This document shows positions 52,792-61,862 of a stretch of 64,000 nt of DNA, in pieces. This DNA comes from Sulfotelmatobacter sp049792875. Lineage in GTDB: Bacteria > Acidobacteriota > Terriglobia > Terriglobales > Acidobacteriaceae. Position 1 is the stretch's first letter. Every line of letters starts with the position of its first letter. The position numbers were made by a program, and so were the translations under genes. The notes beneath the pieces are model-generated. The model did not search any database and was not told where the DNA came from. It saw nothing but the letters and a program-made list of their open reading frames with translations. The DNA is taken from NCBI GenBank assembly GCA_049792875.1, contig JBARBI010000189.1, positions 1 through 64,000 on the forward strand, read 5' to 3'.

Positions 52792-54612
52792 CTATCGGTA
52801 GCTGGCAGCTTGCATTTCAAACATGCTGGCGTAACGTCCGCCGAGATTCACAAGATCGTCATGATTGCCATCCTCGGCAATCGTTCCGTTGTGCAAGACA
52901 ACGATGCGATCTGCCATGCGTACGGTTGAAAATCGATGAGAGATAAAAAGCGCTGACTTTCCGGCGGTGAGCTCGGCGAACCGCTGAAAAACTTCAAACT
53001 CACTGCGGGCATCGAGCGCAGCTGTAGGCTCGTCCAGGATCAGCACTTGCGCGTCCCGAAGATAGGCGCGTGCCAGCGCGACTTTCTGCCATTCGCCGCC
53101 TGACAGGTCTACGCCATTTTCAAAGCGCCGGCCTAACATTTGCTCGTAATCTCGAGGAAGCCTTTCGATGACTTCGTTGGCCATGCTCTTATCAGCTGCG
53201 GTTTTGAGCAATGGCAAGTTGTTGATCTCATCAATTCGTCCGATGGCAATGTTTTCGCGCGCAGTCATTTCATACCGCATGAAGTCCTGAAAGATGACGC
53301 CGATTTCTCGGTAGAGATCTTCGAGGTTGTACTCTCGAAGATCCACTCCATCCAACAACACTTGCCCCTCGACCGGATCGTAGAGTCGGGTCATCAACTT
53401 CACCAAGGTGGTTTTGCCTTCGCCATTTGCCCCGATCAAGGCGATACGCTCCCCGGCTCGCAGCCGTAGGTCCAAGCGGTTGAGCACCAGGCGGGAAGTC
53501 CCCGGATAGCGGAAGGAAACATTGCGAAACTCGAATCCCCGCACGATGGGTCGAGGCGCTGGCAATCCGTGGGGTTTCGAACGGATCGTGGGCTGCATTT
53601 CAAAAAAGGCCAGCAAATCGGTGAGGAACAGCGCCTGGTCCGCAATACTTGAAAGGATCGAGAATATTTGTTGGATATTGCCACTCGCCTGTACGATCGC
53701 GCCAGTGAGAAAAGTGAGCGTGCCGATCGTCAGAGATCCGGTTACCGTCCGCCAGATCACATAGACGTACGCCGAGTAGTAACCAGCTGTGCCGATGACG
53801 GATAACAGCGATCCTGCAAAAAGCCTGCGGCGGGCTAGATCAACATTCTCGCGATAAATGTGATCCGAAAGACGCGTGAACCGCCCGATGAGGAAGTCTT
53901 TCAGCCCAAAGAGTTTGAGCTCCTTGGCGGCTTCCCGGCTACCGCCCAGTACACGCAGATAGTCGAGTTCCCTACGGATCGGGGTTTGGCGGAAGTTCCT
54001 GGCGTATCCGAGAAATGCGAAGTGGCTTTCTCCGAGAAATGCCGGAAGAATACCTGCAATCAGCAACAGCAATAGCCACGGAGAGAACAAGAGGATAGAA
54101 ACTGACAAGGATGTGGCAGTAATCACCTGTTGCACCAATCGCCCTATGGACTGAATCATGCCGAGGCGGTCGGTGGCCTGCACCCGCGCCCGTTCCAGCC
54201 GGTCATAGAAGACGGGGTCCTCGTAAGTGGTGAGATCCAGTTCCGCGGCGTGCTTCATCACCTGAATGCTGATGTGGCGGGTATATTTGTCCGCCAGCAG
54301 AGCATCGAGATAATCGATGGTTCGGCCGAGCATGCTGCCGAAGACGGCAATGGCGAATTCGGCCGCTACCAACCACCAAAGGATCGGTTTCACCGGCTGA
54401 TGGCTGGAAACGGCATGAACGATGCCGTCAATGATGAGTTTTGTAATCCACAGAGCCGCGAGTGGGATGAGCGAACTGATCAGCCGAAAGACCAGTCCCA
54501 GAGATACGACCACCGGGCCGGACTGCCAGACGATGCGGAGAACGGGGGGCACGTTGCGAAGCGCCGCGAGACGCTCGCTCCACCCGCCCCAGAATTTCCC
54601 CGTTTCGGCCAT
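52792..54612 (-). CDS. ABC exporter (fused permease/ATPase), possible beta-1,2-glucan exporter
   Basis: 606 residues from the ATG at 54612, which has AAGGA seven bases upstream. Six-helix domain (about 35-330), then an ATPase domain with Walker A LIGANGEGKTT, signature LSGGEWQ, Walker B VLILDEPTAALD and FISHRFST. The Walker A carries Glu (GANGEGKT) where Ser/Gly-Ser is common, but the key GK-T pattern is intact. It ends 26 bases before the synthase gene on the same strand. Rhizobial NdvA/ChvA, which exports cyclic beta-1,2-glucan, has this same architecture and partner, so a glucan substrate is a reasonable inference. Confidence 0.88.
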   Translation of the reverse strand: MAETGKFWGGWSERLAALRNVPPVLRIVWQSGPVVVSLGLVFRLISSLIPLAALWITKLIIDGIVHAVSSHQPVKPILWWLVAAEFAIAVFGSMLGRTIDYLDALLADKYTRHISIQVMKHAAELDLTTYEDPVFYDRLERARVQATDRLGMIQSIGRLVQQVITATSLSVSILLFSPWLLLLLIAGILPAFLGESHFAFLGYARNFRQTPIRRELDYLRVLGGSREAAKELKLFGLKDFLIGRFTRLSDHIYRENVDLARRRLFAGSLLSVIGTAGYYSAYVYVIWRTVTGSLTIGTLTFLTGAIVQASGNIQQIFSILSSIADQALFLTDLLAFFEMQPTIRSKPHGLPAPRPIVRGFEFRNVSFRYPGTSRLVLNRLDLRLRAGERIALIGANGEGKTTLVKLMTRLYDPVEGQVLLDGVDLREYNLEDLYREIGVIFQDFMRYEMTARENIAIGRIDEINNLPLLKTAADKSMANEVIERLPRDYEQMLGRRFENGVDLSGGEWQKVALARAYLRDAQVLILDEPTAALDARSEFEVFQRFAELTAGKSALFISHRFSTVRMADRIVVLHNGTIAEDGNHDDLVNLGGRYASMFEMQAASYR

Positions 54613-54720
54613 TCTTGATTCCTTCGAACAGCGAGTAAACAAAGATGCCCAAACCGCTTCAAGGGTTTAAGTTTACACGCCGGAATTCTAGAGAATAGAG
54701 CAATATTGGTCATTTCCGCT

Positions 54721-56049
54721 TCAAGTCTGGTATGTTTTGAAGCCTGCGCGCCGCATGCCGCGCTGCGCTACCTCGTTCTTCATAAACGTTTTCCAGACAA
54801 ATCCCGTACGTAGGTTCTCTGCCATCAGCAAGGTTATACCCGTATCGATCCCGATTACGTCGCTGTCGTACCACTTGGTGAGCGGGTTAAATGCGTTCAC
54901 AAATCCATACTTGCTCCAAGCGGTGGGATAGCGCTCTTTGATCGTTCGTAGCACGCGCATTACTGGTTGCGGCAGGAACGGTAAGGAACCAGCCGACGCG
55001 CTAGGTACAATGGTCCCATCGATCGGTCCTACAGCCGGCGGGCCGCCCCAAATCACGTAGCCGTTAGGAGAGTCCGAGGCGGTAATTCCCCACAAGTCCT
55101 CGCTGTAGCTGGAAAATTGCCTGGCCAATTCAAGGCAGAACCGACGATGAACATCGGTTGCGGTGACCGAATTCCGGAAATAATCCGCATATTTGTCGCG
55201 CTTGCCGCGGAAATCAAACCAGGCTTGGGAATATTGATGAACAAATAGCGGCGCGAAGGAGCCGATGTAGCGCAAGCCGGCATACTCGAATGTCAGACGC
55301 TTCCAGGCAGTCCATGCTTCCTCGCTGAGTGGATAGGTTGTGGAGCCGAGCCCCAGGAGATACATCATCATCAATTCACTGTAGTTGTCCCAGCGATAGG
55401 GCAGGAAGCCCATCTCCGGCGTCCAACCATGGGGCAGAAGAGCGGTGTCTTCCGACAACCACGTCCACTCCACCCGATCAAAGATGGCATCGGCCAACCC
55501 CTGAACTTCCACCGTCGGAAAGTATTCCCGGCAAGCCAAAACTCCGCATAGCAAGATCGAGGTGTCGACCGAGGAAACTTCGGCGTCCCAAACTCGCTCG
55601 CCGGTATTGATGTTGGCCCAATGGTAGAAGAATCCGCGATGATTCGGTAGTTTCGACCAAAGGCATTCGAACGTGGCCAGTACCCGCTCGTGCGCCGCGG
55701 AGCGCGAGACAAACCCACGTTTTTCACCGATGCATAACGCTGTCAATCCAAAACCGGTCGCGGCAATACTGCCGACAATTCCGCCATCAGTGATATGAAC
55801 GTTGCATCGGTCTTTTACCAATCCCGTCTTAGGATTGACTTGTTCCCAAAAATACTGGAAATTCGCTTTTTCCAGGTCATTGAGGAACCGGTCATCCTCA
55901 GGGGAAACCGAGCCTGAACCGGCCTTCGGGGCCGAAACCCCGCGCGACGTGCGGGGCTCAGAAAATGTCATGCTGGCGAATGGCAGGCAACCGCCCACGC
56001 CCAGCAGTAGCCTTACAAAATCGCGTCGCGAAGACTCTTTGGAATGCAT
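54721..56049 (-). CDS. Secreted glycoamylase-domain hydrolase, GH144-like (beta-1,2-glucanase type)
   Basis: 442 residues. A twin-arginine signal (SRRDFVRLLLGVGG) leads to export. The remainder is an alpha/alpha-toroid of the PF10091 glycoamylase type: FQYFWEQVNPKTGLVKDR, VSSVDTSILLCGVL, WDNYSELMMMYLLGLGS, SEDLWGITASDSPNGY and DSDVIGIDTGITLLMAENLRTG. GH144 endo-beta-1,2-glucanases share this fold and length, and the next genes are a beta-1,2-glucan synthase and exporter, so action on beta-1,2-glucan is inferred. The ATG is at 56049. Specificity is not proven. Confidence 0.8.
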   Translation of the reverse strand: MHSKESSRRDFVRLLLGVGGCLPFASMTFSEPRTSRGVSAPKAGSGSVSPEDDRFLNDLEKANFQYFWEQVNPKTGLVKDRCNVHITDGGIVGSIAATGFGLTALCIGEKRGFVSRSAAHERVLATFECLWSKLPNHRGFFYHWANINTGERVWDAEVSSVDTSILLCGVLACREYFPTVEVQGLADAIFDRVEWTWLSEDTALLPHGWTPEMGFLPYRWDNYSELMMMYLLGLGSTTYPLSEEAWTAWKRLTFEYAGLRYIGSFAPLFVHQYSQAWFDFRGKRDKYADYFRNSVTATDVHRRFCLELARQFSSYSEDLWGITASDSPNGYVIWGGPPAVGPIDGTIVPSASAGSLPFLPQPVMRVLRTIKERYPTAWSKYGFVNAFNPLTKWYDSDVIGIDTGITLLMAENLRTGFVWKTFMKNEVAQRGMRRAGFKTYQT

Positions 56050-56187
56050 CCCTTTATTCTTTCATTGAAAGCTCTGAATATCGCATAAAACCTTAAAGTT
56101 CAGCTACCGGTGCAGCAGGTGTGCATTCGAGTGCGCATAAGATGCGGTATAGGCACCATCTCTCGTAAACTGTTGCAAGACTACTCG

Positions 56188-57174
56188 ATGAGGACGGGAA
56201 GAAAACTCTCGCTTTGGACCGTGCTGGCCCTGGCTGCTGGTCTGATTTTCGCGGGGGTGTTCTTTCGGCGTCAGCATTCGAAGCCACTGACCATCACCGG
56301 TGCAGTCACCGTACAGGACGCTGATCCCAGAAAACAATTGCCCATTGCAGGTGTGGAAATCAGTGTCGCGGACAATCCAGGTCAGCCGCCGTCTAGATCC
56401 GATTCATCCGGATTTTTCAGCCTGAAATTGCGCAAGGGGCTACGACGGGGTCAGGCAATGAAGTTGATCTTACGACACCCCAATTACCATCCTCTCGACC
56501 TTCCCGAATTCGCGGGTGACAAACTCTATATCGTTCACTTGGTCCCGTTAGCCAACAATACCGACATCATCTCCAATCGGCCCGCTGTTCCAGTGGGTAA
56601 TGTCCACGTTCGATATTCGATTAAGGCCATGAGAACCGTGAACGTAGGCAGCATGGTAAAAACATTCCAGGTCGAGAATGTCGGAAACATTCCCTGCAAT
56701 GGAGGAACTCCTTGTTCGCCTGATGGCAAATGGAAGGCCACAATTGCTTCCGCATCTCTGGACGCGGGGCTCGGCAATGAATTTCAAAATGCCCGGGTCT
56801 CATGCATTGCAGGGCCTTGTCCCTTTACGAAAATCGAGTCCGAGGAGTTTGCCAAAACGAGCCAGAACATCACGGCGTCGGCCAGAAATTGGTCGGATCC
56901 AGCGACTTTCTTAGTGGAAGCAGAGGTCGTCCACACCATGCAGACGCCGATCGACCACCACTCCTATCCCGTCATCTATGGTTCAGCCCTCAATTTCACT
57001 CTGCCTAGTGACGCTGAAGGGGTAAGCCTGGAAGCAGAAATTGCGGGAGAGACAATTGTCTTCCCGCTCGGACCAGAGCTCTTCTTGACATGGGCGAACT
57101 GCAATGCCAGAGAGAACCCGGACCGTACGAGCGTGTACCGCTGCGAACTTAAGCCCGGATACCGATTTCAATAG
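56188..57174 (+). CDS. Hypothetical membrane-anchored protein with carboxypeptidase-regulatory-like domain
   Basis: 328 residues from the ATG at 56188; a GTG at 56110 would add 26. A single hydrophobic helix (LWTVLALAAGLIFAGVFF) is followed by a beta-sandwich-like stretch (VTVQDADPRKQLPIAGVEISV, GFFSLKLRKG) resembling carboxypeptidase-regulatory/CNA_B repeats, then an unassigned C-terminal domain with conserved-looking Cys and Asn. I do not recognise the whole protein. Divergent from the GH144-like gene. Confidence 0.65.
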   Translation: MRTGRKLSLWTVLALAAGLIFAGVFFRRQHSKPLTITGAVTVQDADPRKQLPIAGVEISVADNPGQPPSRSDSSGFFSLKLRKGLRRGQAMKLILRHPNYHPLDLPEFAGDKLYIVHLVPLANNTDIISNRPAVPVGNVHVRYSIKAMRTVNVGSMVKTFQVENVGNIPCNGGTPCSPDGKWKATIASASLDAGLGNEFQNARVSCIAGPCPFTKIESEEFAKTSQNITASARNWSDPATFLVEAEVVHTMQTPIDHHSYPVIYGSALNFTLPSDAEGVSLEAEIAGETIVFPLGPELFLTWANCNARENPDRTSVYRCELKPGYRFQ

Positions 57175-57269
57175 GCAAGGCTGAGCGAGGAGACGAGAAG
57201 AGCAGGTGAGTGCTTATATCGAACGGCCGGTCCAAAACGTCCGTTCCATGACGGTAACGACTTTCCGTC

Positions 57270-58247
57270 TCAGTCTGCCGCTGCATGATGTGCGATGCAA
57301 CGGAAGCCGATGTGGCTCATACTGGTGTCGATCATCTGCGGCTGCCGCGCTGCCGGACGGTAACGCAAGCAGTAGTTCGGCGCGCACAGGTGCGAGCCGC
57401 CTTTGACAACCTTGCGCGGAATGCGAAACTGCGCCTGCGCGGGATCGTAACTCTTGGCGGGCGAGACAATGCGCGGATTAACTACCGGGCCACAACAGGC
57501 CTTGACCTCTTGGTCAGCGAGCCGCTGGACAAACCAATCACAAGTCCATTCCCATACGTTACCTGCCATGTCGTACAAACCGAAACCATTGGGCGGGAAG
57601 GATCCGACCGGGGCTGTTCCCGCATAGCCATCGTGGAGCAGGTTTTGCCAGGGAAACTCTCCCTGCCAACTATTGGCCATCAGCTGGCCGTCGGGAGAAT
57701 GCTCGTCGCCCCATGTAAAGTTCTTTCCGTCAAGCCCACCGCGAGCAGCAAACTCCCACTCTGCTTCGGTCGGCAGTTCTTTGCCAGCCCAGTGCGCGTA
57801 AGCCTCGGCGTCTTCGTAGGCAACGTGAACCACGGGATGTTTTAAGAGATCTTGGAGCGAGGATCCTGGCCCCAGGGGATGGCGCCAACTCGTCCCCGGC
57901 GCCCACGCCCACCAGTTGACGTAGTCGCGTAAGTCGACTGGGCCATCGGTTTTGTGAAAGAGCATCGAGCCGGGCACAAGATTCTCGGGAGGCGCGCCCG
58001 GGAAATCCGCGGGGTTCAGCGGGCGCTCGGCAAGCGTCTTATAGCTAGTCTCATCCACAAACCGCGCGAATTGTTCGTTGGTGACCTCGTGGCAATCCAT
58101 CCAGAAGCCATCCACATATACTTCGCGAACGGGCCGCTCTTCGGGATAGAAATCGTCAGAGCCCATGCGGAACGTCCCGCCAGGGATCCAAGCCATACCA
58201 GGTTGCGGTGGACCGATCCGTGCATCGGTCGCGTGGCTAGGTTTCAT
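57270..58247 (-). CDS. Formylglycine-generating enzyme (sulfatase-modifying factor)
   Basis: FGE family oxidase that converts a Cys or Ser of a sulfatase active site to formylglycine. 325 residues, with MAWIPGGTFRMGSD at the start, YEDAEAYAHWAGKELPTEAEWEFAARGG (quoted in part), GNVWEWTCDW and KGGSHLCAPNYCLRYRPAA near the end. The redox pair is Cys288 and Cys293, spaced as in human FGE Cys336/Cys341, so the enzyme is likely active rather than a degenerate relative. No sulfatase gene is in the window, so its substrate must be elsewhere. ATG at 58247 with GAGAGG about 9 bases upstream. Confidence 0.9.
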   Translation of the reverse strand: MKPSHATDARIGPPQPGMAWIPGGTFRMGSDDFYPEERPVREVYVDGFWMDCHEVTNEQFARFVDETSYKTLAERPLNPADFPGAPPENLVPGSMLFHKTDGPVDLRDYVNWWAWAPGTSWRHPLGPGSSLQDLLKHPVVHVAYEDAEAYAHWAGKELPTEAEWEFAARGGLDGKNFTWGDEHSPDGQLMANSWQGEFPWQNLLHDGYAGTAPVGSFPPNGFGLYDMAGNVWEWTCDWFVQRLADQEVKACCGPVVNPRIVSPAKSYDPAQAQFRIPRKVVKGGSHLCAPNYCLRYRPAARQPQMIDTSMSHIGFRCIAHHAAAD

Positions 58248-58566
58248 AATTGCGCGCCTCTCAGTGATGAAAGAGCTTCTTCTAATGTCGTCTTCATTTC
58301 AGCTTCAAAATCTCGGCCTGGCTTCTTTCAGGATGGGAACGAGGCGGGGCCGCATTTTCAGCCTCGTCGGCACGCTGGGCGGATTCGATCGCGCGTTGTG
58401 AGAATTCCCGTGCTTTCAACACAGAAAGATGCCATCCGTCATCTAGATCGGCCCGTTCAACGAGGGTAGGCCACCCGCTCCAGACGGTTAACTGTCAAAA
58501 GGTACAGTTCGCAGGCGCGAGGTCTCGAAGGAATATACTCTGTAGTTCTTCGGAGGAGTCCTTAGC
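58248..58566. other. Intergenic region, nothing recognised
   Basis: A 319-base gap between the divergent FGE and VIT1-like genes. No gene, strong hairpin or clear promoter pair was recognised. The 3' end carries GGAGGAG, the binding site for the next gene's start. Confidence 0.4.
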
Positions 58567-59262
58567 ATGCCTCAGACACTGCACGTCGAGCGTCACTTCA
58601 CCGGCGGTGAGTTTGTGCGGGACACGGTCATCGGAATGTCCGATGGATTGACTGTCCCCTTCGCGCTGGCCGCGGGGCTTTCCGGGGCCGTCGCGTCGGC
58701 ACACGTGGTGGTTGTGGCGGGGTTGGCCGAGATTGCTGCAGGGTCCATCGCTATGGGACTGGGGGGCTTTCTTGCTGCCAAGAGTGACGCTGAACACTAT
58801 CAACAAGAGCTGACCCGGGAAAGAAAAGAGGTGGAAACGATTCCCGAGGCGGAATCTTCCGAAGTCGCGCAAGTTTTCCAATCGTATGGTTTGACCGAGG
58901 AAGAAAGCCAGCCGGTCGTAACGGCCCTACGGCAAAGGCCCAAGGACTGGGTCAACTTCATGATGCGCTTCGAACTCGGATTGGAAGAACCCCGTCCCGG
59001 CCGAGCCCTTCGAAGCGCCTCTACCATTGCGGTGGCCTACGCAACAGGCGGTCTTGTTCCGCTCTTTCCGTACATGCTGCTCACGCAAATGCATTCAGCT
59101 TTCTTGCTGTCCGTAGCCGTCACGCTTCTGGCTCTGTTCGTCTTCGGCTACATCAAGGGACGCTACACCGGTGCTGCACCGTTGCGAGGTGCGGTTCAAA
59201 CCCTCATCATCGGAGCGCTCGCCGCAGGTGCTGCCTACTTTATCGCAAGGTGGATTGCGTAG
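58567..59262 (+). CDS. VIT1/CCC1 family membrane protein (predicted Fe2+/Mn2+ transporter)
   Basis: 231 residues. The family opening FVRDTVIGMSDGLTVPFALAAGLSGAV, and EIAAGSIAMGLGGFLAAKSDAEHY, are the signature of VIT1/CCC1 transporters, which move Fe2+ or Mn2+ by proton exchange. An acidic cytoplasmic loop (about 80-140, ERKEVETIPEAESSEV) sits between helices 2 and 3, as in the family. Five helices. The ATG has GGAGGAG eight bases upstream. No ferritin-like domain is fused. PsiE-type and other membrane genes follow. Confidence 0.9.
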   Translation: MPQTLHVERHFTGGEFVRDTVIGMSDGLTVPFALAAGLSGAVASAHVVVVAGLAEIAAGSIAMGLGGFLAAKSDAEHYQQELTRERKEVETIPEAESSEVAQVFQSYGLTEEESQPVVTALRQRPKDWVNFMMRFELGLEEPRPGRALRSASTIAVAYATGGLVPLFPYMLLTQMHSAFLLSVAVTLLALFVFGYIKGRYTGAAPLRGAVQTLIIGALAAGAAYFIARWIA

Positions 59263-59473
59263 GCTCCATTGTCTTGGAGCACTTACAGCGCTGCCTTCCC
59301 CGATTGACAGATCATATGAGCCGGGCGCATGCTTTTCGGTCGCGGAGCGAGCGCAGTTTCCGGTGCCCCGTCCTGGACGGGATCCTTAGATCGCGCGGTG
59401 GAGACGCGGCCTGGGTCGATCGCAAAAGGTCGCCCGCGCTGGCCGCTCAGCCACGAGTGCGAAGGAGATCGTA

Positions 59474-59878
59474 TTGGAAACGCTGCTTACGAAAATTCAG
59501 AAGTTGACGGTCTTAGCGCTCGCTGGAATGCTCGTCGTCGTCATCATGCTCTCCGCGGTGCATCTGGGAGTGCAAATCGCTCAAGAGATATGGAAGCCAC
59601 CACGATTTCTCATTCCGGTGGAGGGCCTACTTGAAATCTTTGGATACTTCCTGCTGGTGCTGATCGGAGTAGAACTGCTGGAAACACTGAAAGCGTACGT
59701 AAGGAAGGACACCATTCACGTGCGTGTTGTTATCGAGGTTGCGCTAATCGCGCTGGCTCGGAAGGTCATTATTGAAGAACCCAATGCCGTGCCAAGCTTG
59801 ACCTTGTTCGGGATCGCAGCCCTGATTCTTGCGTTAGGGGTTGCATTTTACTTCGAGCGGCAGGCGAAAAAGGAATAG
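59474..59878 (+). CDS. PsiE-family membrane protein (phosphate-starvation-inducible type)
   Basis: 134 residues with four hydrophobic helices, of the PsiE fold: LVVVIMLSAVHLGVQIAQEI, EGLLEIFGYFLLVLIGVELLETLKAY (quoted in part), IHVRVVIEVALIALARKVIIEE. E. coli PsiE is induced by phosphate starvation; its mechanism is unclear. The start is a TTG with AAGGAG seven bases upstream, which decides this start. Converges with the 7-TM gene; same strand as VIT1, 211 bases downstream. Confidence 0.85.
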   Translation: METLLTKIQKLTVLALAGMLVVVIMLSAVHLGVQIAQEIWKPPRFLIPVEGLLEIFGYFLLVLIGVELLETLKAYVRKDTIHVRVVIEVALIALARKVIIEEPNAVPSLTLFGIAALILALGVAFYFERQAKKE

Positions 59879-59903
59879 TCGAGATCCGCGGCCGCGTTAT
59901 GGG

Positions 59904-61082
59904 TCAGCTGAGCATATTCAGCACCGCACGGACCAGCGCGTCGGCCGGAGTGGCATAAAGAACGACCGGAACCATGGGCAGCGCTGCGGCCACCGCCAGA
60001 ACGACCATAGTTCGCTTACCGATGGGCACGACCCACATTTGTTGTATGACGGCGTAACTGCTTCCCAGATCGATCAACGAGGACGGGTCTTGGTTTCCCA
60101 GGATCACCACGTCAGCGGGTTGTTTTTTCTGAATCCATTTCTGATCAAAGAGCTGGTTGTGTGTTGTCACCAGAGCGCCGTACTCTCGCAGTGCTTTTCT
60201 CCTAACGTCGATCAAGACGGGCGTTACCGCGAGAAGCGGCATCATGAGGATGATGATCGCGAGGACCCCATAAGTAATCATGGGAAATTTCATGGACGAG
60301 AGGCTTGCTCCCTGGTAGGCGATTGCATTTCCAACCTGAGCGGCAACCACCGCTCCTCCGGCAAACACAATTGGGCTGAACGCCCTCTGGCCCTGGGAGA
60401 GAAAATCGAGGCCAGCGGCCAAATCAGCATGTGTGGCGACCAGATACAGATTGATTCTCGAGACGCGCCACAGAAAAGTGGTCCAGATACACATCCTCCA
60501 CAACCACCTGAACAACAGAAAACGGAAGAATGGAGTGCTAACGAAATTGAACCATTCGCCGGCCAGACTCGTCGATCCCATAGCTGTGGTGTGCCAGCTA
60601 GAGACGTCAGTCATCAGCAGTTCAGTCTTCATGAAGATGGACGGGAAAATCGCGGCAATCAGCAATAACGCCTCGGGGAGAACCCGATCCCGCAGGCGAG
60701 TGGTTCTTTCAATCACCGCCTCGAAAGAAGGAACTTCTCTCTCAGAAACCAATCCGGACCTGGGAAATTCGAGGACAAGCGTGCGCCATTTCCGATCAAT
60801 CGCCGAGGCGGCCAGGATCAGAATTGGAACGGCGATCAGAAAACGTACGTTCACCGCCCAGTCCTTGAGGAAAGGAATCTTGGTCGGTGTTCCATACGCT
60901 TGCCCTGAGATGATTGAAAGAACAAGCAAGGGAAACCAGGTAACTAGCAGAACGAACAGAATTCTGGGGAATGCTCGCCGGCGTTCCTTCCCAGCGAAAC
61001 CAAGACGAACCAGAAGAGAATGCAGCGGGCCGCCGCAAGTGATGGAGAAGCTTTCGGCTAACGACGATTTTGTCTCATTCAT
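59904..61082 (-). CDS. Hypothetical multi-pass membrane protein (about 7 helices)
   Basis: 392 residues from the ATG at 61082 with AAGG about ten bases upstream. Hydrophobic segments: ILFVLLVTWFPLLVLSIISG, FLIAVPILILAASAID, ALLLIAAIFPSIF, FLLFRWLWRMCIWTTFLWRV, FSPIVFAGGAVVAAQVGNAIAY, GVLAIIILMMPLLAVTPVLI, VLAVAAALPMVPVVLYATP. A conserved-looking cytoplasmic segment (DQKWIQKKQPADVVILGNQDPSSL) lies before the last helix. No family recognised. Neighbours are also membrane proteins but nothing shows a shared job. Confidence 0.65.
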   Translation of the reverse strand: MNETKSSLAESFSITCGGPLHSLLVRLGFAGKERRRAFPRILFVLLVTWFPLLVLSIISGQAYGTPTKIPFLKDWAVNVRFLIAVPILILAASAIDRKWRTLVLEFPRSGLVSEREVPSFEAVIERTTRLRDRVLPEALLLIAAIFPSIFMKTELLMTDVSSWHTTAMGSTSLAGEWFNFVSTPFFRFLLFRWLWRMCIWTTFLWRVSRINLYLVATHADLAAGLDFLSQGQRAFSPIVFAGGAVVAAQVGNAIAYQGASLSSMKFPMITYGVLAIIILMMPLLAVTPVLIDVRRKALREYGALVTTHNQLFDQKWIQKKQPADVVILGNQDPSSLIDLGSSYAVIQQMWVVPIGKRTMVVLAVAAALPMVPVVLYATPADALVRAVLNMLS

Positions 61083-61233
61083 GACTGAGCACCTTCTGGG
61101 CACCGTTTTTCACGGATTCGTAGCCTCTCGTTCCCTAGCTCCCTTCGTCTGGCTCAATGTCAGCTTCGGTTTCCCTGTGCTTGATCGAGGCTAGCGATGT
61201 AGCGTGGCTGGCGGTATTGAGTTCGTTTTCGTG

Positions 61234-61563
61234 CTACCCTGCTTCGCTCGCCTCCAACTCATGGACGAGCTGCGACGAGCGGAGCACGACACGGCTCAAC
61301 TCGCAGCCCATCGCCATGACCGGGCCGAGATAAATAGAACTCACCGTGAGCGGCATCAGGACCTTCCCCCAAAAGATCTGCGTGCTCTGAACTAAGTCCG
61401 ACCAGTACGAAGAAGACGACGCTCCGGTCAACCATCTGCGGCTCTTGCCGATCGCCCCGCCTCCCGGAGGTGCAGTGGCGTCCCCGACAAAGATGACGAA
61501 GAACACTAGACTCAAGCGCGCTACCAGCATCCAGGGATTGGGCAGGCGATCGGCGATCGAAAT
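61234..61563 (-). CDS. Possible small membrane protein (start uncertain)
   Basis: 98 residues from ATG 61530, which has no ribosome-binding site. In the same frame 11 codons upstream, an ATT at 61563 lies five bases after AGGGAG and would give MSIADRLPNPWMLVARLSLVF. Two hydrophobic segments (LVARLSLVFFVIFVGD; LMPLTVSSIYLGPVMAMG) are visible. No family recognised. It shares direction with the 7-TM gene. It could be spurious. Confidence 0.35.
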   Translation of the reverse strand: MSIADRLPNPWMLVARLSLVFFVIFVGDATAPPGGGAIGKSRRWLTGASSSSYWSDLVQSTQIFWGKVLMPLTVSSIYLGPVMAMGCELSRVVLRSSQLVHELEASEAG

Positions 61564-61862
61564 GGATTCTCCCTGCCGTCAGGGTCCTTTCGATTCTAGG
61601 AGAACGGTGCGGCCCCGGTTACTGTCAGAATAGACAGTGCGGATGGAAAGGTTTTGGGCAGCGCTGGCACCCCTGCGCGAACAGGCGCCTTTCACGGTCG
61701 CGGTCAGCCCAGAAACGCGGTCAACCCAAACGACGATAAGCACGAGCGAGCGGCTGGACGGCGTGAGCACTCGGTCCAGCAAACCGGGACGTGATGACGT
61801 CCGGGGAGGAAAACTTCGGCCATGCTCGCGATATTTCTAAGAGGCCGGGAGCTTTTTCACGT
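61564..61862. other. Intergenic region, no clear gene
   Basis: Short open frames exist on both strands (for example + 61637-61840) but none has a good ribosome-binding site or recognisable product. Nothing else was seen. Confidence 0.35.
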
